11,232 bases of DNA from an uncultured Coriobacteriales bacterium (GTDB lineage Bacteria > Actinomycetota > Coriobacteriia > Coriobacteriales > Atopobiaceae), in NCBI GenBank assembly GCA_947305035.1, contig CAMZCV010000017.1, positions 1 through 11,232 on the forward strand, in the 5' to 3' direction. Position 1 is the stretch's first letter, and the number at the start of each line of letters is the position of its first letter. Both the position numbers and the translations under genes were made by a program. This document shows, one piece after another, positions 1 to 10,440 of the stretch. The notes beneath the pieces were generated by a model. The model was given only the letters and a program-made list of their open reading frames with translations. It did not search any database and had not been told where the DNA came from.

Positions 1-59
1 TCGAACTTGTGACCTCCCGGTTATCAGCCGGACGCTCTGACCAACTGAGCTACAGGCCC
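1..59 (-). tRNA. ileT: tRNA-Ile(GAU), 3' end cut by the window edge
   Basis: The reverse complement begins GGGCCTGTAGCTCAGTTGG at position 59 and continues through a D-arm, an anticodon stem TCCGG/CCGGG with loop CTGATAA (anticodon GAT) and the start of the T-arm (GTTCGA). The last roughly 17 nt (rest of the T-loop, acceptor 3' strand) lie outside the window. It is on the same strand as gyrA and downstream of it, as ileT is in Mycobacterium, where a tRNA-Ala follows; that neighbour would be just off the left edge. Confidence 0.95.
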
Positions 60-72
60 AACGCAGGAAAAG

Positions 73-101
73 ATATTACAACGCAACGGGCATTAGGTCA
101 A
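73..101 (-). promoter_or_regulatory. Sigma-70-type promoter of tRNA-Ile
   Basis: On the minus strand there is a -35 TTGACC (96-101), an exact 17-bp spacer and a -10 TAATAT (73-78). The expected start near 66-67 leaves a leader of only about 7 nt before the tRNA at 59. An A-rich stretch just upstream of the -35 could act as an UP-like element. The promoter sits next to the tRNA, so this tRNA is not dependent on an rRNA operon. Confidence 0.8.
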
Positions 102-208
102 CCGTATTTTTTGGAATTCAAAGATTGCCGTTTGACGGCGTTTTGTAAACGATGTGTTCAGACAGCCGATTCTCGGGTAGGATTACCAACACACGAGTAA
201 GGAGCGGC
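102..208. other. Divergent intergenic region between tRNA-Ile and the DUF151 gene
   Basis: This stretch separates the minus-strand tRNA promoter from the plus-strand gene at 209. It holds a small hairpin GCCGT-TTG-ACGGC (127-139) followed by GTTTTG, too short to call a terminator. A possible plus-strand -35 TTGACG (132-137) has only a poor -10 (TGTTCA, 155-160) 17 bp on, so the promoter of the downstream gene is not identified with confidence. Confidence 0.4.
199..204 (+). promoter_or_regulatory. Shine-Dalgarno AAGGAG deciding the DUF151 start
   Basis: AAGGAG lies 4 nt before the ATG at 209. No comparable site precedes the in-frame ATG at 152, and the site is too far from the ATG at 224, so 209 is the chosen start. 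Confidence 0.8.
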
Positions 209-721
209 ATGGCGCTGATTCGCATGGACATACAGACGGTCGTCGTGGGCGGAGGCCCGGTTGCCTCGCTCATCGTCCTGCGTACGCGCGGCGGCGAGAA
301 GGAAGTGCAGCTGCCCATCCGCATCGGATCGATCGAGGCAACCTCCATCAGCATGGGCATCAACGGTGCGCCGTCCAAGCGCCCCATGACTCACGACCTG
401 CTCCTTTCCACCATCAAGACGCTCGGAGGCAAGCTCGAGTCGGTCACCATCGCCAAAGTTGAGGGCACCACGTTCTTCGCTCGGCTCAACATCCGCCTTT
501 CCAACGACGACCTGCGCGCCGTCGACGCGCGCCCGTCCGACGCTATCGCGCTCGCAGTCCGCGCTGGCGCGCCCATCTTCGCCACCGAGGACGTGGTGAG
601 CACCGCAACGCTCCCCGACTTCGCCGCCGTTGAGGAAACCGAGCGTCAGCATTCGCTCGAGGAGTTCCATTCGTTCGTCGAAAATCTCTCCCCCGCCGAT
701 TTCGGCGAGCAGAGCGAGTAG
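209..721 (+). CDS. Bifunctional nuclease family (DUF151/BFN) protein
   Basis: The gene encodes 170 residues of the BFN/DUF151 family. Plant members have reported nuclease activity; the role in most bacteria, including the mycobacterial homologue, is not settled. The family core is clear: LPIRIG at residues 35-40, RPMTHDL at 58-64 and the hallmark DARPSDAIALAVR at 106-118, followed by GAPIF and an acidic C-terminal tail of about 45 residues. No signal peptide or membrane segment is visible, so it is probably cytoplasmic. The start is the ATG with AAGGAG upstream; an in-frame ATG 57 nt earlier lacks a ribosome site. It is monocistronic here, converges on gyrA, and interrupts the otherwise same-strand gyrA-to-tRNA-Ile run. 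Family assignment is firm; nuclease activity is only inferred. Confidence 0.9.
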   Translation: MALIRMDIQTVVVGGGPVASLIVLRTRGGEKEVQLPIRIGSIEATSISMGINGAPSKRPMTHDLLLSTIKTLGGKLESVTIAKVEGTTFFARLNIRLSNDDLRAVDARPSDAIALAVRAGAPIFATEDVVSTATLPDFAAVEETERQHSLEEFHSFVENLSPADFGEQSE

Positions 722-728
722 CTTTCAA

Positions 729-832
729 CGAAGTCGGTAGGTGCCAAGCGGCCCCTACGCTTTCCCCGCGTTCTCTACCTGCGCTTTTGCAAAAGCTATA
801 CTCGACAGGTTGAATAATTCCTACCGACTTCG
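729..832 (-). repeat. Left 104-bp unit of the symmetric block
   Basis: The unit is bounded by CGAAGTCGGTAGG and CCTACCGACTTCG. Its reverse complement aligns without gaps to 945-1048 over all 104 bases, about two-thirds identical by my hand count. Conserved islands are the end motif plus AATT, CGAGTAT, and CTTTTG-x-AAAAG followed by GCGC and GGTAGA. It contains a perfect 14-bp palindrome GCTTTTGCAAAAGC at 783-796. Confidence 0.8.
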
Positions 833-853
833 TCCTAACACTTGCCGACTTCG

Positions 854-905
854 CCCATTTTTGCATCATTATATATTACTAATTTTATATCATTTAATAG
901 AACGC
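854..905. other. AT-rich centre of the symmetric block
   Basis: A strongly AT-rich stretch (including TATATATTACTAATTTTATA-like sequence) in an otherwise GC-rich region, lying at the symmetry centre between the two inner motif pairs. The left and right halves here are not alignable, unlike the outer units. It contains no supported gene. Confidence 0.6.
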
Positions 906-944
906 TGTGCGCTCCCTGAGTTACGAAGTCGGTAGCTTGCAGCA

Positions 945-1048
945 TGAAGTCGGTAGGAATTTTTGGTTCTGCCGAGTATGCCTTTTGAAAAAGCGCTGGT
1001 AGATGACCTGCTGTTGCATAATGGACCGTTGCAAACCTACCGACTTCA
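945..1048 (+). repeat. Right 104-bp unit of the symmetric block
   Basis: The inverted partner of 729-832, identical in length, with end motifs TGAAGTCGGTAGG and CCTACCGACTTCA. The internal palindrome is degraded to CTTTTGAAAAAG (982-993). The conserved islands lie nearer the centre-proximal end, so the two units look like diverged copies rather than two independent sets of ends. Confidence 0.8.
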
Positions 1049-1060
1049 TGTAAGGCGTAC

Positions 1061-1099
1061 AGAAAACGGCCCCGCGCATGAGGTCGCGGGGCCGTTTCT
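1061..1099 (-). terminator. Intrinsic terminator of gyrA, possibly bidirectional
   Basis: An 11-bp GC-rich stem, ACGGCCCCGCG (1066-1076) with CGCGGGGCCGT (1085-1095), closes an 8-nt loop. Flanking A and T runs extend the stem with one bulged A. In the gyrA direction it is followed by TTTTCTGT, a good U-tract. It starts 23 bp after the gyrA stop. On the plus strand the tail is TTTCT, so it might also stop transcription entering from the DUF151 gene. Confidence 0.85.
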
Positions 1100-1122
1100 A
1101 GGCGAATTTGCTTTTCCAGCGT

Positions 1123-3912
<2,790 letters not shown>

Positions 3913-3939
3913 AACAGGGCCTTTCTCGAATGATCTTCG

Positions 3940-5994
<2,055 letters not shown>

Positions 5995-6045
5995 TTATTG
6001 CCCTATGAGGCACCACGAGCCGATTTGAGGCCATATTTTATTTTT

Positions 6046-6528
6046 CTAAAGGTCAAGAACCTTTTCTCGGCGCATCGACGCAATCATCGCCTTAGAAACA
6101 CTCGACCTGAGCGGCTCGGCGAGATTGGCCGTGGCCGAGCGCACAAATTCGAGCTCCTCGGCGGTAAGCTCCGGCAGCGTGCGCTCCTCCGCCTCCTCTT
6201 CGGCGGAGGAGCGCACGGAAACATCCTTCGCAAGCTTGAACTCTATCCTCGAGAGCGGCATCCCCTGGCTGGCCAAACGTTGGAGATAGATCTCGCGGTT
6301 GGCGTTGAAATCCACGACACGGGTGCGCGAGTCGAGGTAGATGACGAGGAGCGGGTCGGCATGGGGCTGGGTTTTGATGAACGCACCGCAGGTATGCTTG
6401 CGCTCGATATCGCCGTTCACGCGCATCCAAAGCGCCAAGGCGCGCTTATGCGCGTTCATGCGCATGGTTCCGCCCGGGCCGAGCATGCCTCCGAGCACAT
6501 CTTTGATCTGCGCAGGTCCCTCGCCCAT
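6046..6528 (-). CDS. dciA: DciA-type helicase loader (DUF721)
   Basis: The 160-residue DUF721 protein is called from sequence pattern and from position: between recF and gyrB, where the mycobacterial dciA (Rv0004) also sits. DciA interacts with the replicative helicase DnaB and supports its loading in bacteria without DnaC or DnaI. The family's N-terminal pattern is visible: a helix ending in ALALWMRVNGD with a conserved Trp (W34), then a beta strand LLVIYLDSRTRV and helix EIYLQRLASQ, giving a KH-like fold up to about residue 100. A Glu-rich linker near 108-120 and a helical tail follow. The ATG abuts the recF stop (TAGATG), implying translational coupling; GGTGAGG inside recF serves as its ribosome site. 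The linker codons form a perfect 16-bp inverted repeat. Confidence 0.88.
   Translation of the reverse strand: MGEGPAQIKDVLGGMLGPGGTMRMNAHKRALALWMRVNGDIERKHTCGAFIKTQPHADPLLVIYLDSRTRVVDFNANREIYLQRLASQGMPLSRIEFKLAKDVSVRSSAEEEAEERTLPELTAEELEFVRSATANLAEPLRSSVSKAMIASMRREKVLDL
6178..6217 (-). repeat. Perfect 16-bp intragenic hairpin in dciA
   Basis: CGTGCGCTCCTCCGCC (6178-6193) and GGCGGAGGAGCGCACG (6202-6217) are exact reverse complements around an 8-nt loop. The arms encode parts of VRSSA and AEERT in the dciA linker. A stem this GC-rich should fold in mRNA, but no U-run follows, so it is not an intrinsic terminator. Confidence 0.9.
6419..6455 (-). repeat. Compound intragenic hairpin in dciA
   Basis: ACGCGCAT (6419-6426) pairs with ATGCGCGT (6448-6455), and nested inside AAGCGC (6430-6435) pairs with GCGCTT (6442-6447) around a 6-nt loop. 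A 3-nt bulge sits on one side. Together it is 14 base pairs near the dciA 5' end (residues about 25-36). Confidence 0.6.
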
Positions 6529-7611
6529 CTAGTACCTCACCACCTCCGCGGCGTCTATGATCCTCTTGTCGAAATAGCCGAGGTTCGTGGTCGTGATGAC
6601 GGTCTGGATGTTGTTTTCGACGAACGCGGTGATCGCCTGCCTGCGGCGCTCATCAAGCTCGCTCATCACGTCGTCCAGCAGAAGCAGCGGCTGCTCATCC
6701 ACAAGCTCTCGGGCGAGCACGACCTCCGCGAGCTTGAGCGCGAGCACTATGGAGCGCTGCTGGCCCTGGCTCGCAAACGCGCGGGCCTCGCGGCCCGCGA
6801 TACTGAAAACGATATCGTCCCTATGCGGACCGATCAGGGTCTGCTGCCGCCTGATGTCATCGGCCCTCCCCTGCCTCAGCACTTCCCTGTACCTGTCGCG
6901 CACCTCATCGCGCGACAGGTACAGGACATCATCTCCGATTGTCGAGCTGTACGAGATGGAGAGCAGCTCGCTGGGAGCGATGGTGGCGTACACCTCCGCC
7001 ACCTTCTTCTGAAGGCGCTCGAAGAGGCGGTGCCGCGCGTTGAGGAGCGTGGCACCGCCCAGCGCGAGGGACTCGTCCCACACGTCGAGCAACGCCTGGT
7101 CGGGATGCTCCTCCTTGAGGAGATGGTTCCGCTGCTCGACGGTGCGCATGAACGTCGAGAGCACCTTGTCGTAGTTGGGGTTGGCCTGACGGGCGAAGCT
7201 GTCGATCTCGTCGCGCCGGTACGACGCGCCGCGCTTCACGAGGAACAGGTCATCGGGATTGAAAAGTACCGAGAAGAGCGTGCCGGGCATATCCTTGGCC
7301 ATGCACTTCTTGGTGTTCTTGTAGAACGTCTTCCGCTTCTGGTCGATTTCGCACGCAATGTCGAGCACACGCCCGTCTCCTTCTAGACGGGCGTGCAGCG
7401 AGTCCCGCTCGCACCCATCGCGGACAAGCTGCGAGGGCGTGGGATGTCTGAACGAATATCCTGAGGTGAGCAGTTGGAGCGCCTCGACGGTATTGGTCTT
7501 GCCGCTGGCATTCTCGCCCACGAGCAGCGTCGTCGTGGGCGAGAATGTCACGCGGCGGTATTCGAGGCTCCGAAAGTCCTCGAGGACGAGCTCTGATACC
7601 TTGAGGCCCAC
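6529..7611 (-). CDS. recF: RecF recombination mediator ATPase
   Basis: RecF is an SMC-like ATPase that acts with RecO and RecR to load RecA at single-strand gaps and stalled forks. The 360-residue product has the Walker A GENASGKT (32-39), signature SQGQQRS (281-287) and Walker B/D-loop LLLLDDVMSELD (309-320), a normal length and motif order for RecF. I chose the GTG at 7611, 1 nt after the dnaN stop, because it gives the family N-terminus (MGLKVSELVLEDFRSL). A TTG at 7635 would add eight residues overlapping dnaN; neither has a strong ribosome site, which suggests translational coupling to dnaN. The stop abuts the dciA ATG. The gene carries several long perfect inverted repeats, listed separately. 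Confidence 0.95.
   Translation of the reverse strand: MGLKVSELVLEDFRSLEYRRVTFSPTTTLLVGENASGKTNTVEALQLLTSGYSFRHPTPSQLVRDGCERDSLHARLEGDGRVLDIACEIDQKRKTFYKNTKKCMAKDMPGTLFSVLFNPDDLFLVKRGASYRRDEIDSFARQANPNYDKVLSTFMRTVEQRNHLLKEEHPDQALLDVWDESLALGGATLLNARHRLFERLQKKVAEVYATIAPSELLSISYSSTIGDDVLYLSRDEVRDRYREVLRQGRADDIRRQQTLIGPHRDDIVFSIAGREARAFASQGQQRSIVLALKLAEVVLARELVDEQPLLLLDDVMSELDERRRQAITAFVENNIQTVITTTNLGYFDKRIIDAAEVVRY
6780..6799 (-). repeat. 8-bp hairpin in recF
   Basis: CGCGGGCC (6780-6787) and GGCCCGCG (6792-6799) flank a 4-nt loop TCGC. This is short enough to be chance in GC-rich DNA; listed because it belongs to the recF hairpin cluster. Confidence 0.5.
6886..6925 (-). repeat. Perfect 16-bp intragenic hairpin in recF
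   Basis: CCTGTACCTGTCGCGC (6886-6901) and GCGCGACAGGTACAGG (6910-6925) are exact reverse complements with an 8-nt loop. The arms encode LYLSR and VRDRYR. The pairing spans different codon phases, so it is not explained by a repeated peptide. Confidence 0.9.
7026..7059 (-). repeat. 13-position intragenic hairpin in recF
   Basis: GGCGGTGCC (7026-7034) pairs with GGCACCGCC (7051-7059). After one G/T position, CGC (7036-7038) pairs with GCG (7047-7049), leaving an 8-nt loop. In mRNA the odd position is a C-A mismatch, so the stem is 12 of 13. Confidence 0.75.
7368..7395 (-). repeat. Perfect 11-bp hairpin in recF with SD-like loop
   Basis: CACGCCCGTCT (7368-7378) and AGACGGGCGTG (7385-7395) flank a 6-nt loop. 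Read in the mRNA sense, the loop and stem edge spell AGAAGGAG, followed 6 nt later by an in-frame GTG (codon of the Val in GRVLDIA), so a good ribosome-site sequence lies at the tip of the hairpin. Confidence 0.8.
7509..7547 (-). repeat. Perfect 15-bp intragenic hairpin in recF
   Basis: CATTCTCGCCCACGA (7509-7523) and TCGTGGGCGAGAATG (7533-7547) are exact reverse complements with a 9-nt loop. One arm encodes FSPT and the other LVGENA, so the hairpin covers the Walker A motif, about 65-100 nt into the gene. It could hinder early elongation or start-site access. Confidence 0.9.
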
Positions 7612-7612
7612 G

Positions 7613-8716
7613 TTAGAGCAGCGAGGGCATGACAAGATACAGGTAGTTGATCTTGTCGGCCGACTTGAAGATCGTGGGCAGCGTGGGGCTCTGGAGCTCG
7701 AAGAGAATCTCCTTGCGATCGGGCGCGGAGACGAGGCACTCGGCGACGTAGTGGTGGTTGAGCGAGAGCGACATGGACTCTCCCTCGACGTTCACGGGAA
7801 TATACTCTGCAGATTCGCCCTGGTCGCGCGTGTTGATCGAGAGCTTCATGCTCTGGGCGGCGGCGTCGATGTCGATCCTCATGATGGGCATCGTCGTCGC
7901 GATGGTGGCGACACGGCGCAGGGCGGCGAGGAACTGCTCGGTATCGGCGGTCACCGCGGTGGTGTAGCTCTTGGGGAGGAGCTGGCGGTAGTCGGGGTAG
8001 GTTCCCTCGGTCTTGCGGGAGATGTAGGTGGTGTTGCCGAACGAGAAGACGATCTGGTTGCTTGTGGTACCGATGAGGATCTTCTCGGTGAGTGTGGGCA
8101 TGGTGAGGACATCATGGAACACCGTGCCGGGAATGATGAGCGAGAACTCGTCGGTGGTGGATTCTGCGGCGGTATAGGTCTCGCACATGGCGAGCCGGTA
8201 GGAATCGGTTGCAACCAGACGGAGCGTGTTATCGACCGCGGTGAGCAGGACGCCCTGGAGGATGGGGCGCGAATTCTCCTTCGAGGTCACCTTGTAGACC
8301 TTGTCGACCATCTCGGAGAGGGTTGCGCTGGGCAGCTCGCAGGAACTGGAGAAGGAAACCTCGGGGAATTCGGGCCAATCCTTGGCATCGAGGGTGTTGA
8401 GCCTGAAGAGCGAGGAGATGCAGGTGATGGTTATGGTGCGCTCTCCACCCTCGAAGACAACCGCAGCGTCGGGGAGGTTCTTCACGATGCCCTGCAAAAG
8501 ACGCCCGGAGACGACAACCTCGCCCGGCTCCTCCACATTGGCGCTGATCTTATGACGGATGGAGATGGTGAGGTTGTTGGTCTGGAACTCGAGCGTGCCG
8601 TTCTCCGCTTTGATGTAGATGCCCGAGAGGAGCGGGATGGTGGAATTGCCGCTCATTCCCTTGCCTACGATAGAAAGAGCCGAGAGGAGAGATTTCTGGC
8701 TGACTGAGAATTTCAT
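7613..8716 (-). CDS. dnaN: DNA polymerase III beta clamp
   Basis: The 367-residue product is the sliding clamp that tethers the replicative polymerase and other repair proteins to DNA. It has the family's N-terminus MKFSVSQKSLLSAL, the expected three-domain length (about 366 residues), the motif RPILQGVLL in domain 2, TDSYRLAM near the middle, and a C-terminus LYLVMPSLL matching the usual YLxMPxRL that closes the partner-binding pocket, though with Ser-Leu in place of the usual x-Arg. The start is ATG with AGGAAGGG (8723-8730) 6 nt upstream. The TAA stop is separated from the recF GTG by 1 nt. No stem of 9 bp or more with a short loop was found in this gene, in contrast to recF. Confidence 0.97.
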   Translation of the reverse strand: MKFSVSQKSLLSALSIVGKGMSGNSTIPLLSGIYIKAENGTLEFQTNNLTISIRHKISANVEEPGEVVVSGRLLQGIVKNLPDAAVVFEGGERTITITCISSLFRLNTLDAKDWPEFPEVSFSSSCELPSATLSEMVDKVYKVTSKENSRPILQGVLLTAVDNTLRLVATDSYRLAMCETYTAAESTTDEFSLIIPGTVFHDVLTMPTLTEKILIGTTSNQIVFSFGNTTYISRKTEGTYPDYRQLLPKSYTTAVTADTEQFLAALRRVATIATTMPIMRIDIDAAAQSMKLSINTRDQGESAEYIPVNVEGESMSLSLNHHYVAECLVSAPDRKEILFELQSPTLPTIFKSADKINYLYLVMPSLL

Positions 8717-8954
8717 TGCTTGCCCTTCCTATTATCTAAATTCTTTTTATATATGCCAATCATAGCAATAGTGTCTGTCGAAACGGCTCATAACGTAGTG
8801 GAAGTCCAGCTAGAGGGCTTGTTTTGCGCTTTCAGAAAACCCTTCGCTTTCATCGCGCATGAACATCGCCAAAACCGCCTTCCAATTCTTTGAACACCTA
8901 CCTCCAACTTTTCAACATTGAATCGAACGCTTTTGAAAATGTTCTCTTCATCCC
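8717..8954. other. dnaA-dnaN intergenic region, candidate oriC segment
   Basis: This 238-bp gap is where actinobacterial origins usually lie. It contains one TTTTCAACA (8909-8917), a nearby TTTGAACA (8889-8896) and an AT-rich stretch at 8731-8765 next to dnaN. On the minus strand a -10-like TATGAT is at 8759-8764. A TTGGCA-N17-GATAAT pair also exists but would leave almost no leader before dnaN. No cluster of canonical TTATCCACA boxes is present, so origin function is uncertain. Confidence 0.4.
8909..8917 (+). promoter_or_regulatory. Variant DnaA box TTTTCAACA
   Basis: This has two mismatches to the E. coli box TTATCCACA but is identical to the copy upstream of dnaA at 10479-10487 and to one at 11058-11066. 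All lie in the same orientation. Confidence 0.5.
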
Positions 8955-10427
8955 TTATGCGCCTTCGATGATCGTGTCGTGGATGCGCGAGATCTGGTCG
9001 AAGAAGGTCTTGTCCTCCTTCTTCTGCTTTTCCACCCACGAGATGCTGTGTTTGATGGTGGCATGGCTCCTTCCACCGAAGCGCTTGCCGATATCGGCCA
9101 AGGTGCTGTCGGTGAGCTCGCGCGAAAGCCAGATGGCGATATGGCGCGGTTCCATGAGCTCCTTGTTCCGCTTGTCGCCTACGAGGTCGATATGCGAGAC
9201 GTCGTAGTAGGTCTCCACCAGGCGCTGGATCTGCGCGATGGTGATCTGCTTCTTGCTCATGGGCCATTTCTCCTCCGCGAACCGGAGGATGTCCTCATGG
9301 GTGAGGATGTCGTCGGCCTTCTTGCGCTTCGACGCCATGATGAGGCATGAATGCACGAAGCCCTCGATGTCGCGGATGTTGCTGCCGGCGTGTTCTGCCA
9401 TGAATTTGAGGCTCTCGTCGGGGATGTCGCCATCCATGAAGGGAACATGGTTGATGACGGCATCCTCCTTCTGGCGGTTGTAGAACGCTTTGATAAGCAG
9501 GTACTTGAGCTCGTAGCTCGGAACTTGGATGCTGATGGAGAATCCCGAGCCCAGACGGCTGGTGATGCGCTCGTCGAACCCGCTCTTGCCCATTCCCAGC
9601 TGCGCCGGCGAACGGTCGGCTGCGAGCACGATCTGCTTCCCGTTGGAGGAAAGGTAGTTGAAGAGGTCGAAGAAGAACGTGATGGTGTTCGTCTTGTTCA
9701 AAAACGTCTGGATGTCGTCGATGATGAGGACATCGATGCCGTGGTAGTTGTTCTTGAGGGTTTCGAAATCGCCCTTCTCGCGGTTCTGCATGGCGGTGAC
9801 GTATTCGCTCATGAAGGTCGATGCATCGCGGTAGACGCAGATGCGCGAGGGATCGTTCTGCGCGATGTAGTTTTGGATGGCGCGGAGCAGGTGCGTCTTC
9901 CCCAAACCGCTCTTTCCATAGATGAACAGAGGGTTGTAGGTCTGCTTGTTGACGCCCTCGGCAACCTGGAGCGCGGCCTGGTAGGCGAAGATGTTCTCGT
10001 CGCCCTGCACGAAACGCTCGAAGGTGAGGCGCGAATCGTTGTAGGTGATGGTCTCCACGAGCGGGTTCTGCTGCTTCTTGGTGGGAGCTTGCGGCACATC
10101 GTCCCATAGATCCTCGTCGCGGGAGGGTTCCGGCGAGGGCTGGGGTGCGCTGGCCTTGGTTTCGCTCTGCGTGGTGAACACCACCTCGAGCGCGATGTTC
10201 TCGAAAGCTGCCTGGGAGAGGCAGTTTTCGATGGTGGCGCTGTTCTTGAGCACGGTCTTCTGAACGAGCCTCATGCTGGTCGAGATGGTGAGGATGCCAT
10301 CTTGGAGGCTTATGGGTTTGCAGCTCTTGAGCATCGCTGCCAACGGCTCGCTGATATTCTGGTCCTCGAGCAGGTCGATGGTGTCCTGCCAGAGTGCCTC
10401 CGCGTCCGTTTCGAAATCGCTGTACAT
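8955..10427 (-). CDS. dnaA: Chromosomal replication initiator DnaA
   Basis: DnaA is the AAA+ initiator that binds and opens oriC. The 490-residue product has an N-terminal DnaB-interaction domain (1 to about 85), a Pro/Glu-rich linker (about 90-125), Walker A GKSGLGKT (171-178), Walker B VLIIDD (233-238), the Arg finger in TSRLGSG (R291), sensor II GSNIRDIEG (348-356) and DNA-binding domain IV from about 390. Domain IV has LSRELTDSTLADIG, but the usual GGRDHTTV is GGRSHATI (451-458): Ser454 and Ala456 replace the positions equivalent to E. coli Asp433 and Thr435, while His455 is kept. The start is ATG, with GAAGAGAG ending 6 nt upstream. Two DnaA-box-like sites lie in its promoter, suggesting autoregulation. 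Confidence 0.97.
   Translation of the reverse strand: MYSDFETDAEALWQDTIDLLEDQNISEPLAAMLKSCKPISLQDGILTISTSMRLVQKTVLKNSATIENCLSQAAFENIALEVVFTTQSETKASAPQPSPEPSRDEDLWDDVPQAPTKKQQNPLVETITYNDSRLTFERFVQGDENIFAYQAALQVAEGVNKQTYNPLFIYGKSGLGKTHLLRAIQNYIAQNDPSRICVYRDASTFMSEYVTAMQNREKGDFETLKNNYHGIDVLIIDDIQTFLNKTNTITFFFDLFNYLSSNGKQIVLAADRSPAQLGMGKSGFDERITSRLGSGFSISIQVPSYELKYLLIKAFYNRQKEDAVINHVPFMDGDIPDESLKFMAEHAGSNIRDIEGFVHSCLIMASKRKKADDILTHEDILRFAEEKWPMSKKQITIAQIQRLVETYYDVSHIDLVGDKRNKELMEPRHIAIWLSRELTDSTLADIGKRFGGRSHATIKHSISWVEKQKKEDKTFFDQISRIHDTIIEGA
10201..10231 (-). repeat. 13-position hairpin in dnaA
   Basis: TCGAAAGCTGCCT (10201-10213) pairs with AGGCAGTTTTCGA (10219-10231) at 12 of 13 positions (one G/T in DNA, C-A in mRNA), with a 5-nt loop. 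It lies in the codons for ENCLSQAAFEN in domain I. Confidence 0.75.
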
Positions 10428-10440
10428 CTTGAACTCTCTT

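Larger units (their letters stand above)
729..1048. repeat. 320-bp mirror-symmetric block with six GAAGTCGGTAGG motifs
   Basis: Six copies of a 12-13-bp motif occur: 729-741 (+), 820-832 (-), 841-853 (-, two mismatches), 924-936 (+), 945-957 (+) and 1036-1048 (-). Every copy has a partner of opposite orientation, and all three pairs share one centre at 888.5. Spacing is exact: 729 to 820 and 945 to 1036 are both 91 bp; 820 to 841 and 924 to 945 are both 21 bp. The outermost 13 bases GAAGTCGGTAGGT (730-742) are matched perfectly, inverted, at 1035-1047. No flanking target-site duplication is evident. The block fills the gap between the convergent DUF151 gene and the gyrA terminator. Open frames inside it look like chance. 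Function unknown: a repeat family, a mobile-element remnant and a protein-binding site are all possible. Confidence 0.9.

Noticed and set aside
729-1048. CRISPR array
   Set aside because: Repeats are only 12-13 bp, alternate in orientation and have unequal gaps; no leader or cas gene is present.
7612-7635. RecF start at the TTG at 7635
   Set aside because: It would overlap dnaN and add a Cys-rich octapeptide not typical of RecF; the GTG at 7611 gives the usual N-terminus.
9027-9035. TTTTCCACC as a DnaA box inside dnaA
   Set aside because: A single near-match within coding sequence, with a wrong final base and no companion sites.
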